NCBI RefSeq assembly: GCF_963678635.1
Contig: NC_087063.1
Location: 68,118,727 to 68,178,726, forward strand
Length of the DNA stretch: 60,000 bases
Direction: 5' to 3'
Source of the DNA: Symsagittifera roscoffensis
Lineage: Eukaryota > Xenacoelomorpha > Acoela > Convolutidae
The position numbers and the translations under genes were made by a program. How positions within the stretch are numbered: position 1 is the first letter of the stretch; every line of letters starts with the position of its first letter. The notes under the pieces are model-generated. The model ran no database searches and was not told the origin of the DNA. It worked only from the letters and a program-made list of their open reading frames with translations. Of the stretch, positions 1 to 11,468 are shown piece after piece.

Positions 1-174
1 ACTGAACACCGGTTTGCATTTAGATCTTTTCCATAAAGATTAAATGAAAAACTGTTGGTGGTTTTTTGTTTTCCGTGCTGATCAGCAAAGTGCTACCCGT
101 AGATAGTCGTACTCCTCAATTGGAACAAGCTGAAAAGAAAGAAGAACGGTGAATGTAAGAACTTGGTAACACTG

Positions 175-3100
175 TTTTGATTGTCTAGATTGAGGCTGGT
201 CCTTCGCTGTTTTTTACAAGGCGTTCCAATTTTAAAAAAGTGCTGAACCTTAATCATATTGTGAAAATCAAATATGAAGATTTTTCCGTATGAAGCGCAT
301 TATCAAGCAGTTGAACAAAAGTCTTACGTGAAGAACAGGCGAAATAAGCTTGCTATCCATCGAAAAGCAGATGCAGGTGTATGTTCCCCCATAATTCTTC
401 ATTCCTCAAAACGTTGGCCGGAAGTAGATACTCTGGATGAGTTTCGAAAAGGTGAACCAATAACACGTCAGCCAGCCTGACTTGATTGAACTCTCGGCCC
501 AAGATGTCGACAATGAGCTGCAAAACTCTAACGGAACAAACACCACCTAATGATAAAAGTACATTTGTCTAGTACGTCGCAGAAGTATCAGCTTGGTTAA
601 AAACGAAGGCTACAGTTGAAAAGAGGTCAGCTGCGGATCAATTGGTCAAACACATAACAGATCAGCTGTTTTTACAATACATTCCAACCTAAGAATGTGT
701 TGAACCTAAAACACTTAATAAAAACGATAATAAGATTTTCCGTATGAAAGGCGAACTCAGACAGTTCAACACGAGTCTTACGTGAAGAACAGGCGAAATA
801 AGCTTTCTATCTACCGAAAAGCAATATCAGATAAAAGTTTCCCCATAATCCTATATTTCTCATTAAAAAGATCGGAAGTAGATAGTATGCAGGAGATTAA
901 TGAGAAGGTAAACCAAGCAAATGTAAGCCAGCTGGACTTGACTCAATTCTCGGCCCAAGATGTCGACAAGGAGCTGCAAAAGCTTCAAGAAACAAAAACC
1001 ACCTGTTGATAAAGAAAACAAATATCTAGTGCGTCGCAGAAAATTCATCGTGACTCGAGAACTACTGTTTAAAAAAGGCCAGCCGTGAATTAAATAGTCA
1101 AATAAATCTCTCTCAAAAAACAACAGTTAAACCTTGGTAAAGCGGCGTGCCAAGTCGCGTCGAAGCCGAAAGCATCTTGCGCGGATTGTAGAAGAAATTG
1201 AGAACCTCAAACTAAACAGTCAAGTAGCTCATATCTGTTGCGAAAGCTTCTTATTACAGCGAAAAACCACGAGATCACAACACAGCAAATGTGTCAAAGG
1301 TTAAAGATTGCAACTGAAACATCGTCTAACAGCAGCGCGTCACAGTTGACCTAAATTGTTGCAACACCGAAGGAAGTTGCACCCATTTTTTAAAAAGATT
1401 CGACAGTGCAAACAGTTTGAGGTCGAAAGTGTAAAACTATCCATTACAGAACGAAATGAAATGAGTGCGGTCTGCTCAAAGCCACAGTAATGTTGTTTGG
1501 AATCTTGCGTCGCGACAATCTTGTGTCCTGACAAAATTACTTTTCCGGTAAACAGAAAACTGATCAAGTACTGTCAGCAAATTTGAAGCTTCGTTGATTC
1601 CATTCCGATACTGTTCTAAAACTCAATAGTCGCAATTTTCATGCTTTTCCAAAAAGATCTTCATGCAAAAAAAACAAGAGAAGATAAACGTTTCAATTGA
1701 TCTTCTTAGCGGCACTGCGCTAAACTTATCTGTTATGATTTCCCTAATAAAGAAAAGCAACGCAAATATTTGGTAGCTGTAGAGATAATTACGAAACTTG
1801 TTTAGAGTTTTCGCCAGGAAATGGAAAGAAAACAGAGTGACCAGTGTGCGTCCTTGATTGAAAAACTTTTTCCGCCACTACTATCAAGTTTGAATTATCA
1901 TCGTGGTTCGAAATGTACGGTTTAAAAGATTACAGCCGGGGAACAATCGGTCAAACACATTTCCAATAGAAAACAGTTAACCCGTAGTGAAATGGCGTAC
2001 GAACTCGCATCGAAACCAAAAGCATGTTGCGCTTATTGCCGAAGAAGTTACGAAGCTCAAATTAAAGCAGTCAATGAGCTCATATCTGCTGTGAAAGCTT
2101 CACATTATAGCTGTCAGCAAATTTGAAGCTTGGTTGATTTCGATCCAATACTGTTTCAAAACTCATTTGTCCCAAGTTTCATATTTTTCCAACGTGATAT
2201 TCATGCAAGACAAATAAAAAACATGAATATTTCAATTGATCTTTTCAGCGGCATTGCGCAAAAAACATCTGTTGCTTTCTTTTATGATTTCCCTTATATC
2301 AAAAAGATTTTTATAAGATAGCACTGCAGTTATTGAGTAAATGTATAGAGCCTTATGGAATTTGTCTAAGATTTTCGCAAGATTTGATAAAACACACAAA
2401 GAGGGCACGGTTGACCAGTTTACGTCCTTGATTGAAATTTTTTTTTTACCGCCACTACTATTAAGTCTGTATGGAGAGTCATTTTCTGTCTTCAATTCAC
2501 ATATCTATTCTAGTGGAAAACACCGCATCTTTCCAATTGATGACCTGATTAACAATTGGTGGTTTTAGAACCTTAAATGTTATTTGAAATGCGTTCCAAT
2601 TTAAAGAAAAGTTGAACTTTAGTCGCTGCGTTAAAATCAAATGAAAAGATTTTTCTTATAAAGCACAATTTCAAGCAGTTAACGAAGTCTTATGTGAAAA
2701 AGAAACGAAATAAATTTTTTATCCACCGATAAAGAAACGAAGACGTGAATTACCAAATGATCTTTGATTACTCAAAAAGCAGGCCGGAAATCGAGAGTCA
2801 GGAGGAGCTAATTGGAAAAGTTAACCAAGAAAACTTCAGCCAGCCCGACTTGACTGAACTCTTGGCCCAAGATCTCCACAATTTGCCAAAAAAAAATGTA
2901 AAAGAACAAAAGCCACCTGTTGATGAAGGTACAATTTTTCTAATGCGTCGAAGAATTATGATCGTGGTTCGGTAGCTATGGTTAAAAAGAGGTCAAACCT
3001 GAATCAAATGGTCAAACAAATCACTAAAAAAAACAGTTAAACCTTGGTGAAGCGGCGTACCAAGTCGCGTCGAAACCGAAAGCATCTTGCGCGGATTGTA

Positions 3101-3830
3101 GAAGAAATTGAGAAGCTCAAACTAAATAGTCAAGTAGCTCATATCTGTTGCGAAAGCTTCACATTATAGCGAAGAAACACGAGATCACAACACAGCAAAT
3201 GTTTCAAGGCTTAAAGATTGCAACTGAAACATCATCTAACAGCAGCGCGTCACAGTTGACCTAAATTGTTGCAACACCGAAGGAAGTTGCATCCACTTTT
3301 TTTTTAAAAAAGATCCGATAGTGCAAGTAGTTTGAGGTCGAGAGTCTAATACTATCCAATAAAGAACGAAATGAAATGAGAATCTTGCGTCGCACGAGCT
3401 CAGTCATAAACTTTTGTCATGACAAAATTACTTTTCCGGTAAACAGAAAACTGATCAAGTACTGTCAGCTATTTTGAAGCTTCGTTGATTTCATTCCGAT
3501 ACTGATCTAAAACTCAATAGTCCCACTTTTAATGCTTTTCCAAAACGATCTTCATGCTAAAAAAAAGCAAGAGAACATGAATTTTTCAATTGATCTTCCT
3601 AGCGGCACTGCGCTATACTTATCGGTTGCTTTCTTCTTATGATTTCCGTGACGAGAAAAACCAGTGCAAATATTAGGTAGCTGTAGAGATAATTACGAAA
3701 CTTGTTTAGAGTTTTCACCAGTAAATGGAAAGAAAACAGAGTGCACACTTGACCAGTGTGCGTCCTTGATTGAAAAACTTTTTCCGCCACTACTATCAAG
3801 TTTGAATTATCATCGTGGTTCTTAGTGAAA
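175..3830 (+). repeat. decayed tandem array of a coding-like unit
   Basis: At least three diverged copies of one complex unit lie head to tail. The best-preserved pair is about 1,010-1,907 and 2,920-3,822, offset by roughly 1,910 bp and near-identical over long stretches; a partial copy fills about 1,920-2,560 and a truncated one about 175-600. Within units, plus-strand segments still read as protein: a VKxRRNK block near 310, 780 and 2,700; a QxxLTxxxAQDxxxxL block near 480, 945 and 2,850; and a basic then leucine-rich block (KSRRxRKHLARIVEEIExL) near 1,145, 1,995 and 3,055. All are cut by stops and frameshifts, and no copy is intact. The basic-leucine block loosely recalls a DNA-binding/coiled-coil region, but I do not recognise a family. 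Likely a duplicated pseudogene or a dead transposon cluster. Confidence 0.7.
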
Positions 3831-5340
3831 ATTGTGTAAAATGCAACTTAGGATGTGAGGGTAAAAGTTCGCATTAAGTTGTTTTTTCAATTTAGTTCCC
3901 CAATTTATGAAACTTACACCTTCCATTTCAATTAGGACGTGCATTTTTTGTTTGAAATAAAAAAAATAGAAACGGTAGATTGAAAACAGAGCTGTTTGAA
4001 TTATCTGAAAATGAACAAAACTGAAAACTCGAATCTATCAGAAACTTAATTGTTTGCGAAGTTTATTAAGAAACCGTTAAGTGTAAAAATTTTGGCGCAA
4101 ACTGTTACAGAAGCAATTGGACAGTTTTATATCATGGTAAAAAAAATGCACAAAAACACTTTTTTGATTGACAAATTTCAACCAAATGAACCTCCGAATA
4201 AACAAAATATTTGAAGGGCACAATTTTTTTGATCTTTTGTTTCTTAACTTTTTTGATCTGCTCGCTGAAAAAGTCAAGTCTACTATAACTGACAATTTTT
4301 ACAAATGAAACCCTTTTTTAAACATTTAAACGCGTTGGGCTTTTCTTGAAAATGATTAGTTGTTTGAGAGGTCCATTTGGTTCTAATTTGTTTGAAACAA
4401 GGAACCACCTTTTTATTGACTACAAGTAGCCAACAAATACAAATCAACTTTGAAATGACCTTTCCCTATTTTTTCTACAGTCAGTTCAATTCAAAAACAA
4501 TGGGTTGACGTTTCCGTTTTGTTGTTTTGATTGCATGTTTACATCCAGCCGTAAAATTTGTGTCTGTTGTTTGTTTAAAACAGTCTACAAATTGTCAGAA
4601 GAAAATACCTAAAGGTGTTGACTGGCATGAGAAACGTGGAGTCACATGACAGAGAAGCGGAACTTATTTCGCGAGTAAAATCAGATGAACCGTCTCGAGT
4701 TGCAAGTAAAAAAAAACAGAAGTATGGGTGAAATATTTCGAGTTGTTAAGCCAGGTCTACACAACGGAGCGTATTTAGTTTTCAACAAACTTCTTATAAG
4801 GGTCGTATACTCGTTTGTTTGGGTGCATTAAATGTTGTTGTGCCTATAGGTATTATTTTAAAAGATTCTCCAATACCTTTTATTACTCCCATCCCCAATA
4901 ATATAACGAAACTATCCTTATTACAAAAACTATAATTTAATGCAAGGTCCGGTAAAAATCATTTCAGGCAGAAAGAGCCTTTAAATCCAAATAGGATAAA
5001 GCTTAAAAAAACGTATGAAAATAACAGGTTAGACGTAGGTCGTTTTTTTTTGCAGCCAAATTTTGTCGCTGAAAATTTTATTGACAGGTGTTTCATTGAT
5101 GCGTTTAATGACCCTACTCCATGCGTATACCCAAGAAAGTGTCTCGATTTACAACAGTGACTACAGATATCGGTACGTTATTTTTTAGCTTCCTTTTATA
5201 CTACTTTCGGTTATAGCATCTAACTTTGGCAATAATTGTTCATTGAAGATAACTTGACATTCATATTATTAAATATTAACGAATTTGACATAAGTGTTTT
5301 AGTTGACCAGAAGACAAAGTTATTTGACGATTAAAGTTTT
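3831..5340. other. intergenic, no gene seen
   Basis: AT-rich sequence with only short chance ORFs. I see no exon-like segment, terminal repeat or RNA gene in it. Confidence 0.5.
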
Positions 5341-5354
5341 CTCATGAGGTCGAG

Positions 5355-5362
5355 TATAAATA
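5355..5362 (+). promoter_or_regulatory. possible TATA box
   Basis: TATAAATA on the plus strand lies about 160 bp before a short ATG-led segment ending in a donor-like AAG|GTATCA (about 5,516-5,540). In a genome this AT-rich the match could be chance; it is listed only because plus-strand coding-like segments follow. Confidence 0.2.
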
Positions 5363-5568
5363 CCAGATGTTTGTCGAAAGTTCATGGAGTTTATTAAGTT
5401 CAAACTATATCACGTATCAAACTGCCCTTGTTTCAATTTCATTCCCGTTGTAAAGAAAAATAGAAGAGTATAGTGAAGACTATAGTTGCGTGAAGAATAT
5501 ACTTTCAATTGGAAAAATGCATTGGATCCTCAAGGTATCAAATATGTCATGAAAATATGGCAACATAG

Positions 5569-6096
5569 ATGAGACACGCTTCATGCCTATCGAAGCTGCA
5601 TTTCAAAGGAACTATGGATGCCATGCAAGTTTTTAAAACGGAGAAAGTCTTTCTACCGATGCGAGAACAAGCATATAACCTTGGATACGGAGTTTGGCTT
5701 CTATTGTCATCAAATGACAGCTACCCATTGATTGACTCGTACATTATCAAGTCCGAAAACACAGGAGTGCGCAAATAGAGCGGATGCTGAATCTGCATCA
5801 TCACACTCGAATGTGGAAAGCAAATCATGGGTGGCAATATAAAAATTCGAAGCGACTTAAGTGCATGAGATAAAATCCCAGTAGTGAAAGAAAAATGCCA
5901 AACTGCCTGATCAACTTCAAAACTTATTAAGCGTTCTACCAACAAGAGATGAAATGCCGAACTATAAAATACAAGCAGCCGCGAGCATTGACATGCTCAG
6001 ACAAATGAGAGAAAAACTCAAACAACTGCCAACATCGCCAACACTAAAAGATTTAGAGGATATAGCAGTCACAATGGCAAACAGCATGAAAAACTG
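5569..6096 (+). pseudogene. plus-strand coding-like fragments, unrecognised
   Basis: Two open stretches look more protein-like than chance ORFs. One begins at the ATG at 5,569 and runs 69 codons. The second, about 5,886-6,096, runs roughly 70 codons without a stop and is rich in amphipathic helix-type sequence (LPDQLQNLLSVLP, then MLRQMREKLKQLP), ending in TGA. They are in different frames; the intervening 100 bp has stops, and in-frame stops lie just before the second stretch, so no continuous product is possible without splicing. I see no good pyrimidine tract for an acceptor. Either two exons of an unrecognised gene or remains of one; not assigned to a family. Confidence 0.25.
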
Positions 6097-7169
6097 AAAC
6101 CCAAACTTGTCCGACAATTAGAAAGTTGTCAACTTCTAAAAAAAAGCCTTGAATGATAAGCATTTTATCATTCATGATATCAACTGGATACTATATACTT
6201 TTCTTCTTCTTTATCATAAATTAGCTGGTGCACGAAAAATCATACCATCCTATCTGAAATTCGAATAAGAAAGAGATAAGATGCAACTAATCCCAGATCA
6301 ATTGATAAACAACTGAATAAAACTGCTATTTTTGGTAAGCAGAAATTCAGAAATCTGTTTGTGGTAAACCTTTTTTTGAAGAAGGGTTGTGTCATGATCT
6401 TAGCATATCATGAAACTTCATTGAAGTTTACTATGAAGACAAGATCAAGAGAATTAGTTATAAATATGTAGTTACGAATTGTTCCTATGGGAAAATTTTC
6501 CCGTTCTGATTCTTGATTGTTATTTAATACTGTAAATACCACTGATGTGTTCATACTAACCAATTATTTAGCCATCACTGATCGATTAGTCCAGCTATCA
6601 GCAACAACGATAGCTGCACTATTATAAAATAAATTCATGCAACCTCGTTTCTACAATTTCTGAAGTGCCGCTTAGGTCATCACATCCCTCTTTGTTACTT
6701 TTTTATGACATCCATTTTTGCGAACCGATCCTATAATTTTTCTCAAGACGCCTTTGGTGCTTTGGGAGAGCTTGAAAAATTAACTTGGTCAACCTGGAAT
6801 CCTAGATCCACCCTGGCTAAATACATTAATTTTGTGGTCAATGAAGATTTTAAAAAATGCAGCAAAACAATCGATTTTTCAAAATCAAAAACAATTCACA
6901 GAAGTTAAAGGACAGTCGGAACATTCAGGGCATCACGCCGATAAGAGCAATCTTATTGCCATTATTATAATCTTTATCCTTCATCTTTTTTGATAACTTT
7001 TATCCTGTTTATTATAAGTTCAATAATTTGAAGAGCCAGAAATCTAAAAGAAGAGCCAGAAATAAACCATGTAGTACATAACTTTCTTCTTTTTTTAAAA
7101 TAGCATCGTTTTTGTGCGTGGTGTAAGAAAAAGATCTGAAGAAAGCCTACAACTTAGGCATATTCTACA
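6097..7169. other. intergenic, no gene seen
   Basis: AT-rich. A 67-codon plus-strand ORF at 6,705-6,908 has no recognisable domain and no splice-site support, so it is not called. Confidence 0.4.
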
Positions 7170-7177
7170 GTTATAAT

Positions 7178-7592
7178 CAGGGGCGGATCTAGGATTTTCT
7201 CGAGGGGGGGGGGCTTATTTTCAAAAACTTTTGTCGACCTTTTTTTTAGGTCGACCGAATTGATTTTTTGAGCTCTCCCTAAGCTCGGTTTAGTCCCTAT
7301 TTTGCCGAAATTTTCTGCGCCGCAGGCAAAATTTTGAAAAAACAGTCCAAAAAGGCATTTTTAGGCACTTTTTGAAAAATTTTGACCAAAAAAATCGCGT
7401 TTTTTCGCGCGCTCCCCCCCTCACATTTATTATATATTGGCGCTCAAGGCGCCTTTAGAAAAATTTTAGGGTTGGTCGAACAAAACTGGATTTCTCAAAA
7501 AGTACCAAAGGGGGGACCCTTTGGGTCGGCAGGGGATCGAATCCCTGAGGGGGGGGGGGGGGGGCGTCCGCCCCTCTCTAAATCTGCCCTTG
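7178..7592 (+). mobile_element. hAT-type MITE with 8-bp target duplication
   Basis: A 415-bp non-autonomous element flanked by a perfect 8-bp direct repeat, GTTATAAT, at 7,170-7,177 and 7,593-7,600. Its ends are imperfect inverted repeats: CAGGGGCGGATCTAGG at the left and, read inwards from the right, CAAGGGCAGATTTAG. CA-initial inverted repeats with an 8-bp duplication are the hAT superfamily signature. The interior has long G tracts and no coding capacity; the 73-codon ORF across 7,382-7,603 is a by-product. A second copy of the family, expanded by nested insertions, lies at 28,195-29,265. Confidence 0.85.
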
Positions 7593-7600
7593 GTTATAAT

Positions 7601-8428
7601 TAAATAGGCAGATTGGACAACCTTTTTTTTTCTAAAAATGACAAAACAAAAAAGTAATTTATTTTTTTTTCAGTTTTTTTGCAGAATGCGGCAAAAAAAC
7701 TTCAAAAACTTTTTTATATGGAGTAAAACTAAAATTTTACGAGATAAAATAAAAATTTCACGGTTTATCCTTCGACAATAAGCCTCTTCGATTGCGTTTA
7801 TTGCTCGAAATTGAACTACATCACAGAAATTTTTACCAATTTTTCTCGGCACTGAGGTAATCTTTTGAAATTTTTACATGGTTCGAATCACTACGGAAAG
7901 GGCTTTAATTTGATATATCACTCGATCCTTTCCAATGATTATTTGTGGTACCTAATTTTGCGAGGAAAATAAAAAAAAAGAAACTAAATCATCCGAATAC
8001 AAGTTCCTCCTCTTTTTAAATGGTCTGATTAAAAAAGATGTTGGTTTTACTTTCAATAGCAAAATCTCAGTTCGATTAAGTAATTTAAATCAGAAGTAAT
8101 AACAAAGAGAATATATGGTTTAGCTACCATATACTCAAGTCAATGACACTCAATGAATTCCACTGCGTACCAATCCAGGTCCAACCCTTTTTGTTCAAAA
8201 CACTTAACAACGTGCTAGTCAAAGCGTGAAACCGTGTGAACTAGCGACGTCCGCTAAATAGAATTGATGGTATAAATCCAAGTTGAAAGCCATAACAATG
8301 CCACCACTCAATGGTTTGATTCCTCTCACCACTAAAGCTCATCAATCCTCTCCTTTAGAAACGGGCGTTCATCGACCAAAGCACCGACTCGGACAATAAA
8401 CTGATCTTTGTGGCCTCCCAAATTGTGA
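7601..8428. other. intergenic / GPATCH1 3' flank
   Basis: Nothing recognisable. The last few hundred bases before 8,429 are presumably the 3' UTR of the minus-strand gene that ends there; no clear AATAAA is evident. Confidence 0.4.
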
Positions 8429-10804
8429 CTATCTTTTTGAAGATTTTTTGTGCCTTTTCTCTTTATTCTTCTTTTTATGTTTCAGCTGCTCGCGCGTTTT
8501 CTCAACCAGCTCTAAACTCAAGCTTGATGACTGAAGTGATTCTAAAACATTGAGTTCTGTTTTCGGATTTTCCTGGCTGATTTCAGATTTGTCGCTAGAG
8601 AACACAACTGGTAATATTGGAGGTAAGCTCGGACCAAACTCATCATCTGATTCGACTGATTCTTGTTGTTCACTTCCTTCTTTCATTTTGCAATTTTCTG
8701 GCAAAGTAGATGAATTATGCGAACTCTGAATTGTAGATATGTTTTCGGGTACTTTGAAAAATTTACTGAACGAGTCAAAATCTTCAGAAGAATGTCCACC
8801 AATTAGTTCATTTGAAACACTTTTACTTTTCAAAAACGTTGAACTCAACACATTTTCAGCGTTTTTTGGATCATAGTCGCTCGGATTATTATCGTCATCG
8901 CCATCATCCTCGTCGTCGTCTCCAAAAACATCTAAAAGAAGGTTGACATTTTTAAGAGAGTCCAAAACTTCTTCAGAATTTGCGTAAGTTTCATTTGCTG
9001 ACTTTTCTTCGTTATTATGGTTTACCTTCGAACTGAGTTCATTGTTTTCGGTCACTTGTTTATTACGCATAGCATTTTCTGTTGAGCTACTTGATGACGT
9101 TTTTTGACCATAATTTTGCGATTGAGGCTCGTCATTTAAAAATGCTAGAAAGTTCGACTTCGACGCAGACCGATTAGCTAATGATTTATCTTTTTGAGTA
9201 TTATTAACTCCTACTGCGAGTTCAATGACCGACGCACTATTATTTGATGATCCTCCATTAAACATACTTTTAACTGAGTTTTCTTGTAGTTTTGGCTCGT
9301 AAGAATTCTCGGCTGTGGTTTTTACGTTAAAACGTTTGCATACTACTGGCGCAAAGCGAAAAGGCATTACTGATCGTGTCAAAGGTCCAAACATTTTCAT
9401 GCGCGCTGCTTTTTCTCTCGGAGTTTCAATGTGCTCGTGTTCAATAACCCGATTGCTCAATGTGTCCAACTTTCCAGCAGACACAAATCTAGAGTTAGTC
9501 GGTAAAATAGAAGGTTTAAACTGCTTTTCGGCCGAATTTTCAGACCATTCTAATTTGCTATCATTAGAACCATTGGCAAAATTGTGTATCGCATTTTCAG
9601 TTGTATCTGATATATTCAATACTGCTTTGCCAACTTTGTTACTAGAAAAAGGGTTGGCTGATTTGCTGGTAACGGGTTCAATTAGTCCTTGTTTTGTACG
9701 TACTCCGGCAAAAACTAAAGGTTTCGAGAGTTCCAGATCTTTAGAACTATCTTTCTCAGCCAAACTTAGCACTGATTTAGGCACTGAAGGCTTATAGTTA
9801 GGTGGTAATTTAGGCGCTTTAACTTGTTTCATTTCAAAACTCTTCTTAGCTTTCAAAAACCCTTCCGTAACACCGAGACCAATTTTGTTAGCTTCTCGTT
9901 TATCTTTCAATCTCGCAGGTCCGATTTCAAAATCATACTCGCTCATATTTTCATGCGCATACACATCGTCATCTTCATCTTCAAAAGCTCCAACGCCAAA
10001 CGCTTGACCTGACATTCCCGTAACAGTTCTCGATACAAAATTATTACCTTTTCGCCCCACAAAGACTTCTGGATTCAGCCCCGTGTAACCTAATCCTTTA
10101 CGGTCGTTTTTGTGACTGTCGACAACAAATGCTGAGACATCATCAGGAGCTAACCTAAACTTTCTCATCATATCAGGCTCTATTGAGTCCGGCTCAGCCA
10201 GAAGTTCGAATTCCGGGGGTGGCCTGGCACAAGTATAAACTTTTCCACATTCTAGTTCCTCGTTTGAATCATTACTGCCTTGGGCTATGGAAAGAGCCCT
10301 TTCTACATTAGCACCAACGCCTTTACCATCTCTTATTCCGAGACGTCTCAATAAACGGATCCCTAAATCAACTGGATTAGCTTGAATGTGTCGTTCAATT
10401 AGATCTAACTTTTTATTAACTTGACCGGCTGACTTTTCATTGACAAAATCCTCGTTAACTTTTAACCTCTTGGGAGCAATTCCGAACTCATTAATATCCT
10501 CTTCATCCATAAAATCGTTCACATCTTTCTGCTTGAATGACTGTCGACTCGATCGTGATGACTGAAAAGTCTGCGGTTCGAAGCCCTCTTTGGACCCCAC
10601 AGTGTTAAAGAACCCAGCCGAGAAACCTCCAGTGAAAGCGCCATGGAACCTTTGTCGCCCTCTATCGTCAGTTACGACCTGTTCATGGATTGGAACTGGC
10701 TTTCTGATTGGCTGTTCATCTTCATCTAGAGGCGCAAAGGGAGTTCCGTAATGTACACAGAGATCGTTATCTTCTTCGTTTTGCACATCGCGATTTTTAA
10801 ACAT
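8429..10804 (-). CDS. GPATCH1: G-patch domain-containing protein 1 (TGH family)
   Basis: A 791-residue intact, intronless ORF. The N-terminus (about residues 12-80, with GTPFAPLDEDE and RFHGAFTGGFSAGFFNTVGS) is the conserved TGH/DUF1604 block that marks this family. A G-patch follows at about 145-170 (GIRLLRRLGIRDGKGVG), then the conserved TGMSGQAFGVGAFEDEDDDVY stretch (262-282) and TPREKAARMKMFGPLTR (461-477). The tail is acidic/serine-rich and ends in a lysine-rich patch, typical of nuclear proteins. The family is a spliceosome-associated factor; G-patch proteins generally bind and stimulate DEAH-box helicases. Human GPATCH1 is somewhat longer (about 930 residues), the difference lying in the low-complexity C-terminal half. 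Terminated by TAG. A TTTTCAG acceptor sits 60 nt before the ATG (exon start 10,864), suggesting a 5' UTR intron or trans-splicing. Absence of coding introns is notable beside its intron-bearing neighbours. Confidence 0.92.
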   Translation of the reverse strand: MFKNRDVQNEEDNDLCVHYGTPFAPLDEDEQPIRKPVPIHEQVVTDDRGRQRFHGAFTGGFSAGFFNTVGSKEGFEPQTFQSSRSSRQSFKQKDVNDFMDEEDINEFGIAPKRLKVNEDFVNEKSAGQVNKKLDLIERHIQANPVDLGIRLLRRLGIRDGKGVGANVERALSIAQGSNDSNEELECGKVYTCARPPPEFELLAEPDSIEPDMMRKFRLAPDDVSAFVVDSHKNDRKGLGYTGLNPEVFVGRKGNNFVSRTVTGMSGQAFGVGAFEDEDDDVYAHENMSEYDFEIGPARLKDKREANKIGLGVTEGFLKAKKSFEMKQVKAPKLPPNYKPSVPKSVLSLAEKDSSKDLELSKPLVFAGVRTKQGLIEPVTSKSANPFSSNKVGKAVLNISDTTENAIHNFANGSNDSKLEWSENSAEKQFKPSILPTNSRFVSAGKLDTLSNRVIEHEHIETPREKAARMKMFGPLTRSVMPFRFAPVVCKRFNVKTTAENSYEPKLQENSVKSMFNGGSSNNSASVIELAVGVNNTQKDKSLANRSASKSNFLAFLNDEPQSQNYGQKTSSSSSTENAMRNKQVTENNELSSKVNHNNEEKSANETYANSEEVLDSLKNVNLLLDVFGDDDEDDGDDDNNPSDYDPKNAENVLSSTFLKSKSVSNELIGGHSSEDFDSFSKFFKVPENISTIQSSHNSSTLPENCKMKEGSEQQESVESDDEFGPSLPPILPVVFSSDKSEISQENPKTELNVLESLQSSSLSLELVEKTREQLKHKKKNKEKRHKKSSKR

Positions 10805-10864
10805 TGCAATCTTCCTGTCTCTAGGAGAATTCGATCAAAATATCTTCGTCAAGTCCAGATAATT

Positions 10865-11468
10865 CTGAAAAGCAATATGGACTGTTTAGTGTCAACGAAA
10901 AGAAAGTAACCAGGCTGCATTGTTTCATTTGAAAATAACGCTGGTAAAAACATTTTGCGAATATTTGAAATTATTGAAGGAAATTATCTGCCAGAGTGGG
11001 AACTATAATTAGAGCTAAACTATCGGGTACAATTCAATCTATCTATGTCATTCCAAAACACCAAATTAATCCAATGAGTTGGTTTTTAAGCAATCATAGC
11101 TTAAATCATGTCCTTCTTCAAATGGCTAATTGAAAAAAAAAAAGTGGATCAAAGGTGATCCAAGCGACATAATAAAAAAAAATGGATCAAAGATGATCCA
11201 AACGGCAATAATACTGTATCCGCAAGAACTCATCGCAACTTCACTTTTGTTGCCAGATTTCTCTCGGTTGGCTGGTTATTTTCATCAAATTAGGTGGAAG
11301 CAAAACATGTTCAATTTTCTCAAACTCTATCGTTTATAATTGACTTCCAGAAAACGGTTCACTTTACAATACTTTGGATACCATTTATAAAACAACAACT
11401 AACAAGATACGCCGCTTCGTTATTTACTATCAAAAATATAAAGGATCAGTCCATTTTTTTTAACTTGA
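10865..11468. other. intergenic with a 40-bp tandem duplication
   Basis: No gene. Around 11,134-11,213 a unit of about 40 bp (poly-A run, then GGATCAAAGGTGATCC, itself an inverted repeat) is present twice with few differences. Confidence 0.5.

Noticed and set aside
9315-9797. 160-codon plus-strand ORF
   Set aside because: Lies entirely antisense within the GPATCH1 coding sequence and has no domain.
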